Below are positions 14,084 to 18,761 of a stretch of 18,761 nucleotides of DNA, one piece after another. Origin of the DNA: Anaerolineae bacterium (GTDB lineage Bacteria > Chloroflexota > Anaerolineae > JAAYZQ01). Positions within the stretch are counted from its first letter, which is position 1, and each line of letters opens with the position of its first letter. The stretch covers positions 1-18,761 of the forward strand of contig JAFGOG010000058.1 of the NCBI GenBank assembly GCA_016926595.1, given 5' to 3'. The position numbers and the translations under genes are program-made. The notes under the pieces are model-generated. The model was given only the letters and a program-made list of their open reading frames with translations, was not told where the DNA came from and did no database searches.

Positions 14084-15763
14084 TTACTCCGCGTTTTTCC
14101 GCATTTGATAGCCGGCCCCACGACCTCGGCCGACCGGGTGAATCTTGCCCTGCCGCACCAGTTTCCGCAGCACGTATACCGCCTGGTTGGTGTTCACCCG
14201 GCAAAGTTCCATCACTTCCCGGCGCGTGATCCGGCCGTGGGCGCGGACGTATTGCAGCACCATCTGCTCCATCTGCTCGGGCTCGAACCCGCGGGCGCGG
14301 ACGTAGGCCGCCGGCCGGCCCAGGGCCCGGTACACGCCGGCGCTGAGGAGAAAGGTGCGACCCTTTTTCGCCCCCCGCCCCTCCAGCAGGCCGGCCTCCA
14401 CCAATCCCCCCAGGACGGCCCGGGCCTGGGTCTCGTCCCGCTGGATCATCCGCGCGGCCGCCGGCGTGTCGATGGTCCGCTCGCGCCAGACGTGGGCCAG
14501 GATCAGCAGCTCGCCCACCCCCAAGGCCCGCTGCTGGCGGTTCTCCTCGGTGACTACCAACTGGACAAAGTCCAGGTCGGCCGGCCCGCCGGGGACAATT
14601 ACGTTGACCCCGGCCTCGGTGCTCAGGCTATAGTCGGGCGGCAGCCGGCCGTTGCGCAGTTGGCCGTTGTAGATGATGGCGACTCCACGTCCGGTGCGCT
14701 CGACCAGCCCGATCCGCTTGAAAGCATCGGCCAGGCGCGGGTTGCGCGGCCGCGGCTCGGTCACCAGCAGGTTGTCGGGCCGCACCCCCTCGACAAAGCC
14801 GCCGGGGTTGCTGACCCGGATGTGGTCATCGTGCACCTGGACGTGCACGGCGCCCAGGCGGGTGTAATCGCGGTGAATCAAGCCGTTGTTCACCGCTTCG
14901 CGGAAGCCGCGGGGATCGTAGGCCGGCACGCTCACCCGGAACAGGCCGATGTTCAGCTCGCGCTCCTCGTTGCGCACCTGGAACGATTCGAGGATCCACT
15001 CCAGCGTGCGCAGCAGCGGCCAGCGGCGGAACTCGTTCATCGCCACGTCGGTGCCGCGCAGCACCTGGAAAGCGACCTCGTGCGCGGGCACGTGCTCGCG
15101 CAGGGCGGTCTCTTTTCCTACCAGGAGCAGGCCGGCCAGCGTCGGCCGCACCTGCCCCTGCTCCGACTGAACCAGGCCCAGGGCCCGGGCTACCTGGTCG
15201 TCGTCCAACTCCAGCAGCGTGGCATCGCCGTGAAACTCGTGCACCATACGGCGCAGGCGGGCAAACTCGAGCGGGTCCAGGTCTTCCCAGGAGGCGTCCG
15301 ATACCAGGAGCGCCGAGACATCGGCGGTGCCCCGGTCGGCCCGCCAGCCCGGCAGCTCGTGTGGGTAAAGGGGCCGGCAGCCGGGCTGCCCGTGGGTGTC
15401 GAGATAACGGATGAGGAGCTTACCGTCGGACGTCGCTACCGGCTGGCGGACGGCCGGCACGGACAGCACGGCGACGGTTCCCTGGGGTACCTCGACAAAG
15501 TCTACTTCGACCGACAACGGAGGTACCGTGCGATTGGCCACGAAGGCGGCCAGGGACCCCGGGTGGGTGCAGTGTTTGGGGTGTAGACCGGTGACTACCC
15601 CGTCGTCTTCCACCCCGATGAGCAGGAAACCGCCCTGCCCGTTCGCCAGGCATACAACCGTCTCGAGCAATTCGTTGTCCGGCAGCGGCCCCTGGTCGCT
15701 CTTGAACTCGACTGTCCGCGTCTCGCCGACGGCGATCAAAGCGGCCAATTCCTCTGGCGTCAT
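14084..15763 (-). CDS. AlbA_2 (Schlafen-type) ATP-binding/regulator protein, COG2865-like
   Basis: A 559-residue protein. The N-terminal AlbA_2 domain (about 10-135) shows TVEFK (17-21) and GGFLLIGVEDDG (44-55), the typical nucleic-acid-binding Schlafen-like core. The middle (about 180-400) resembles the GHKL ATPase-type part of RecG-like regulators, with EAVNNGLIHRDY ending near residue 300 and SNPGGF near 320. The C-terminal 150 residues hold winged-helix segments, for example RITRREVMELCRVNTNQAVY. Such proteins occur as regulators or effectors inside type I restriction loci. I place the start at ATG 15763, where GGAG lies six bases upstream. ATG 15775, four codons earlier, has no clear site, and the frame extends to 15832 without support. 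It is transcribed toward the restriction operon but is separated from it by a probable terminator and a new promoter. It may sense stress or regulate the locus. Confidence 0.85.
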   Translation of the reverse strand: MTPEELAALIAVGETRTVEFKSDQGPLPDNELLETVVCLANGQGGFLLIGVEDDGVVTGLHPKHCTHPGSLAAFVANRTVPPLSVEVDFVEVPQGTVAVLSVPAVRQPVATSDGKLLIRYLDTHGQPGCRPLYPHELPGWRADRGTADVSALLVSDASWEDLDPLEFARLRRMVHEFHGDATLLELDDDQVARALGLVQSEQGQVRPTLAGLLLVGKETALREHVPAHEVAFQVLRGTDVAMNEFRRWPLLRTLEWILESFQVRNEERELNIGLFRVSVPAYDPRGFREAVNNGLIHRDYTRLGAVHVQVHDDHIRVSNPGGFVEGVRPDNLLVTEPRPRNPRLADAFKRIGLVERTGRGVAIIYNGQLRNGRLPPDYSLSTEAGVNVIVPGGPADLDFVQLVVTEENRQQRALGVGELLILAHVWRERTIDTPAAARMIQRDETQARAVLGGLVEAGLLEGRGAKKGRTFLLSAGVYRALGRPAAYVRARGFEPEQMEQMVLQYVRAHGRITRREVMELCRVNTNQAVYVLRKLVRQGKIHPVGRGRGAGYQMRKNAE

Positions 15764-15925
15764 ATGAGTCTCCATCGCTGTTTTCTCGCAGGGCCTGCTC
15801 GTGCAGCTATATCTTGCTCGATTTGCCGCCACTTTTCAAGCAGGGCAAATTGAACATCCTCAACGATGAGTAACGATCGGTCCCTGGGCTGTTTCCTGGC
15901 GGATGCTATCAGTCGGTAAAAAAGA
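15764..15925 (-). other. Intergenic stretch with an open frame lacking a start codon
   Basis: Between the membrane protein gene and the AlbA_2 gene one minus-strand frame is open from 15945 and ends in a TGA at 15762-15760 that overlaps the AlbA_2 ATG as ATGA. The translation (for example EDVQFALLEKWRQIEQDIAA) looks protein-like. There is no in-frame ATG, GTG or TTG and no ribosome site, so it is either chance or the tail of a decayed gene. No convincing promoter for the AlbA_2 gene is seen; TTGAAA (15839-15834 on the minus strand) has no good -10 partner. Confidence 0.25.
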
Positions 15926-16306
15926 CTACTGGACGTTCCTGAACACTACTTCGAGTTCTCTGGAGAAATTCTGCCGGCGAGTGTCCTGGTTCAACAATTC
16001 GACTTGCATTTCGATGCGGATCTGCTTGCGAATCCGTGAGAGCAGCAACATTCCACCGCAGACGAACCCACAGAAGCCAACAATGATCCAGATCAGCATT
16101 GCCAGGCTGAAAGGGCCTACCAAGCAGGCCAGGGAGAACCCGGCCAGGAAGTACAGCGTAGCGGTGAATGTGCCATAGAGCGCCGTGAGGCCGCCGAACT
16201 TGTAGAACAGCCGGTTGGCTACAGCAGTTGCTATACCCGGCACCTCGGACAAAGCTGACGCCCGTTCCATCTTCCGTATCAGCTGCCATACAGGTTCGTC
16301 TGCCAT
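15926..16306 (-). CDS. Small membrane protein with two transmembrane helices
   Basis: The 126 residues show a soluble N-terminus (about 1-37), two adjacent hydrophobic helices (about 38-63 and 67-90: FGGLTALYGTFTATLYFLAG and FSLAMLIWIIVGFCGFVCGG), then a charged, probably helical tail (RIRKQIRIEMQVELLNQDTR). No signal peptide or known motif is visible and I do not recognise the family. The start is ATG 16306: AAGGAG lies six bases before it, whereas a GTG at 16309 would leave only three. It follows the XRE repressor gene by 24 bp and is almost certainly co-transcribed with it. Small two-helix proteins in defence or mobile loci can be membrane effectors, but nothing in the sequence proves this. 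Confidence 0.7.
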   Translation of the reverse strand: MADEPVWQLIRKMERASALSEVPGIATAVANRLFYKFGGLTALYGTFTATLYFLAGFSLACLVGPFSLAMLIWIIVGFCGFVCGGMLLLSRIRKQIRIEMQVELLNQDTRRQNFSRELEVVFRNVQ

Positions 16307-16330
16307 CACGGTCTCCTTGCGAATGGACGG

Positions 16331-16714
16331 TCATGATCTGTTTCTGAGTAGATACCTCGCATACTCCAACACCCGAGGGAGAACCTCGGGGTCCGTTTCC
16401 GCAATATCCCGCGCCACTTCGAACAGCTCTTCAAAATCGGGGTTCTTTTCCACAAGAGCGGCGATCTCCGCCTCCAGATCCTCAGTGGAGCTGTTCCTGT
16501 CCAGCAGTCCGGCCCGGCGCAGGATCGTGATTACGCTGACTCCCGCCACTTTCGCATACCGCACCAGCAGTTTCCAGGAAGGGCTGCGGAGACCGCGCTC
16601 AACCGCACTGACATAGTTTGGTGAGACGTCAAGGTCTTCAGCTATCTGGGTCTGGCTAACGCCGGCCGCCGTTCGCAAATCCCGCAGCAGAACACCAACT
16701 TCGACCTGTGTCAT
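16331..16714 (-). CDS. XRE-family helix-turn-helix transcriptional regulator
   Basis: The N-terminal 65 residues of this 127-residue protein form a Cro/CI-type helix-turn-helix: LLRDLRTAAGVSQTQIAEDL and DVSPNYVSAVERGLRSPSWK (residues 9-48). The C-terminal half is acidic and helical (EDLEAEIAALVEKNPDFEEL), probably for dimer formation or ligand sensing. ATG 16714 has a G-rich GGGGGGA site upstream. The gene is divergent from the TTG-started ORF and recombinase, and the 149-bp region between them holds two opposing promoters and repeated CAAAC motifs. It therefore probably represses itself, the membrane protein behind it and the recombinase operon, as phage and ICE repressors do. That regulatory role is inferred from the arrangement. 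Confidence 0.88.
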   Translation of the reverse strand: MTQVEVGVLLRDLRTAAGVSQTQIAEDLDVSPNYVSAVERGLRSPSWKLLVRYAKVAGVSVITILRRAGLLDRNSSTEDLEAEIAALVEKNPDFEELFEVARDIAETDPEVLPRVLEYARYLLRNRS

Positions 16715-16755
16715 TCGATTCCCCCCAACACGATCTTTTGGTTCATACTACTGCT

Positions 16756-16784
16756 ATATTACCAGCCAAATGCATCGTTGTAAA
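16756..16784 (-). promoter_or_regulatory. Promoter of the XRE-membrane protein operon
   Basis: On the minus strand TTTACA (16784-16779), a 17-base spacer and TAATAT (16761-16756), with TG one base before the -10. It points to the XRE gene starting at 16714. It is divergent from, and 21 bp away from, the -35 box of the recombinase-side promoter. Confidence 0.65.
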
Positions 16785-16819
16785 CAAACAGCAGATAACA
16801 AACTGTTGACAAATCAAAC
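16785..16819. promoter_or_regulatory. Candidate XRE operator: three CAAAC direct repeats
   Basis: CAAAC occurs at 16785-16789, 16799-16803 and 16815-16819, in the contexts AACAAACAG, AACAAACTG and ATCAAACCA. The first two lie between the opposing -35 boxes and the third in the spacer of the rightward promoter. An AACAG...CTGTT inverted repeat overlaps the first two. The position is right for a repressor acting on both promoters; the motif itself is unverified. Confidence 0.35.
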
Positions 16820-16834
16820 CAGATGTGTTATATT
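16806..16834 (+). promoter_or_regulatory. Promoter of the small ORF and serine recombinase
   Basis: TTGACA (16806-16811), a 17-base spacer and TATATT (16829-16834), with TG one base before the -10. Initiation is expected near 16841. This places the mRNA start downstream of the ATG at 16825 and rules that codon out as a start for the following ORF. Confidence 0.8.
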
Positions 16835-16863
16835 GGAGAGAGATTACCAACAGGAGGTGCACA

Positions 16864-17083
16864 TTGGTAAATCCAGACCTCTTCTCTGAGCAAAGCGGTG
16901 GGCGTCGGGCCAACCTCGTTTTGATCGGCTGTCTCCTGGCCAGCATGGTCCAGAGAGAAGTCGCCGCCGGCCGTTGGTACGTGGACAACGCCGGCTGCGC
17001 GCATCCGGTTGACGGAATCCGGCCGGACGTGATAGAATACTCGTGCGACAAGCCGGTACTCGTCCTGCAGGAGAAACCTTGCT

Positions 17084-17103
<20 letters not shown>
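16864..17103 (+). CDS. Small 79-residue protein upstream of the recombinase, TTG start
   Basis: I do not recognise this protein. The frame is set by AGGAGG (16852-16857) six bases before TTG 16864. The only upstream ATG in frame (16825) lies inside the -10 region of the promoter and cannot be in the mRNA. The protein begins LVNPDLFSEQSGG, has a mildly hydrophobic segment (ANLVLIGCLLASMV) and several cysteines, and no known motif. Its last 20 bases overlap the recombinase start, so the two are translationally linked. A role as regulator or directionality factor of the recombinase is conceivable, but it is short, uses a rare start and has no recognised relatives. Confidence 0.55.
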
Positions 17104-18749
<1,646 letters not shown>

Positions 18750-18761
18750 ACGGCGCAGGAC

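Noticed and set aside
13800..14320. Repeated GCCGGCCGGC-type palindromes, also near 7730, 8817 and 13424
   Set aside because: They occur within coding sequence at common Ala-Gly codons as well as between genes, so they look like base composition of the host and not a functional repeat.
13997..15586. Plus-strand open frame of 529 codons opposite the AlbA_2 gene
   Set aside because: Shadow of the AlbA_2 gene; its start lies in an intergenic region without a suitable ribosome site and the translation has no recognisable domain.

Overview
The window is a GC-rich bacterial defence island next to a tRNA gene and a large serine recombinase. Long open antisense frames, the large recombinase and the mix of families (DUF4268, HARE-Mrr, AlbA_2, N6-methylase fused to an S-like half) would fit a Chloroflexota (Anaerolineae-like) genome. 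That placement is an impression from protein style only; no rRNA or housekeeping protein is present to confirm it.

Layout. From about 13.8 kb down to position 42, every gene is on the minus strand with short gaps, so it reads as one long operon or a few linked ones. In transcription order: a HARE-Mrr restriction-like protein, hsdR, a DUF4268 nuclease-like protein, hsdM, a DUF3800 protein whose ATG overlaps the hsdM stop, hsdS, an ApeA-like HEPN protein, an unrecognised protein with a nuclease-like GPDF...GIEVTE core, a PD-(D/E)XK nuclease, an Abi_C (HEPN-like) protein, and a degenerate, C-terminally truncated N6-methylase/specificity-like gene. Upstream on the same strand lies an AlbA_2/Schlafen-type regulator gene, then an XRE repressor with a small two-helix membrane protein. 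Facing right, and sharing a divergent promoter region with the XRE gene, are a TTG-started 79-residue ORF and a large serine recombinase. The recombinase frame runs into an antisense tRNA-Glu(CUC) at the right edge.

Two compact non-coding transcription units stand out. The first (about 6626-6734, plus strand) has a near-consensus promoter, a three-way-junction fold and a strong intrinsic terminator. It sits between the DUF3800 gene and hsdS and overlaps the 3' end of the DUF3800 gene antisense. DUF3800-linked structured RNAs have been described by comparative genomics, and this looks like such a pair inside a type I restriction-modification operon. The second (about 13956-13835, minus strand) has its own promoter and terminator just upstream of the first restriction gene. 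It is either a separate small RNA or a leader/attenuator of the operon.

How the genes may work together (inference): the Hsd proteins restrict unmodified DNA. The DUF3800-RNA pair, the two HEPN-type proteins and the nuclease-like proteins could act as back-up or abortive modules, as PrrC does within the E. coli prr locus. The serine recombinase, the XRE regulator and the tRNA-Glu suggest that the cluster, or its right part, entered as an integrative element. The left edge carries a hairpin resembling an IS200/IS605 right end, at the point where the last gene is truncated.
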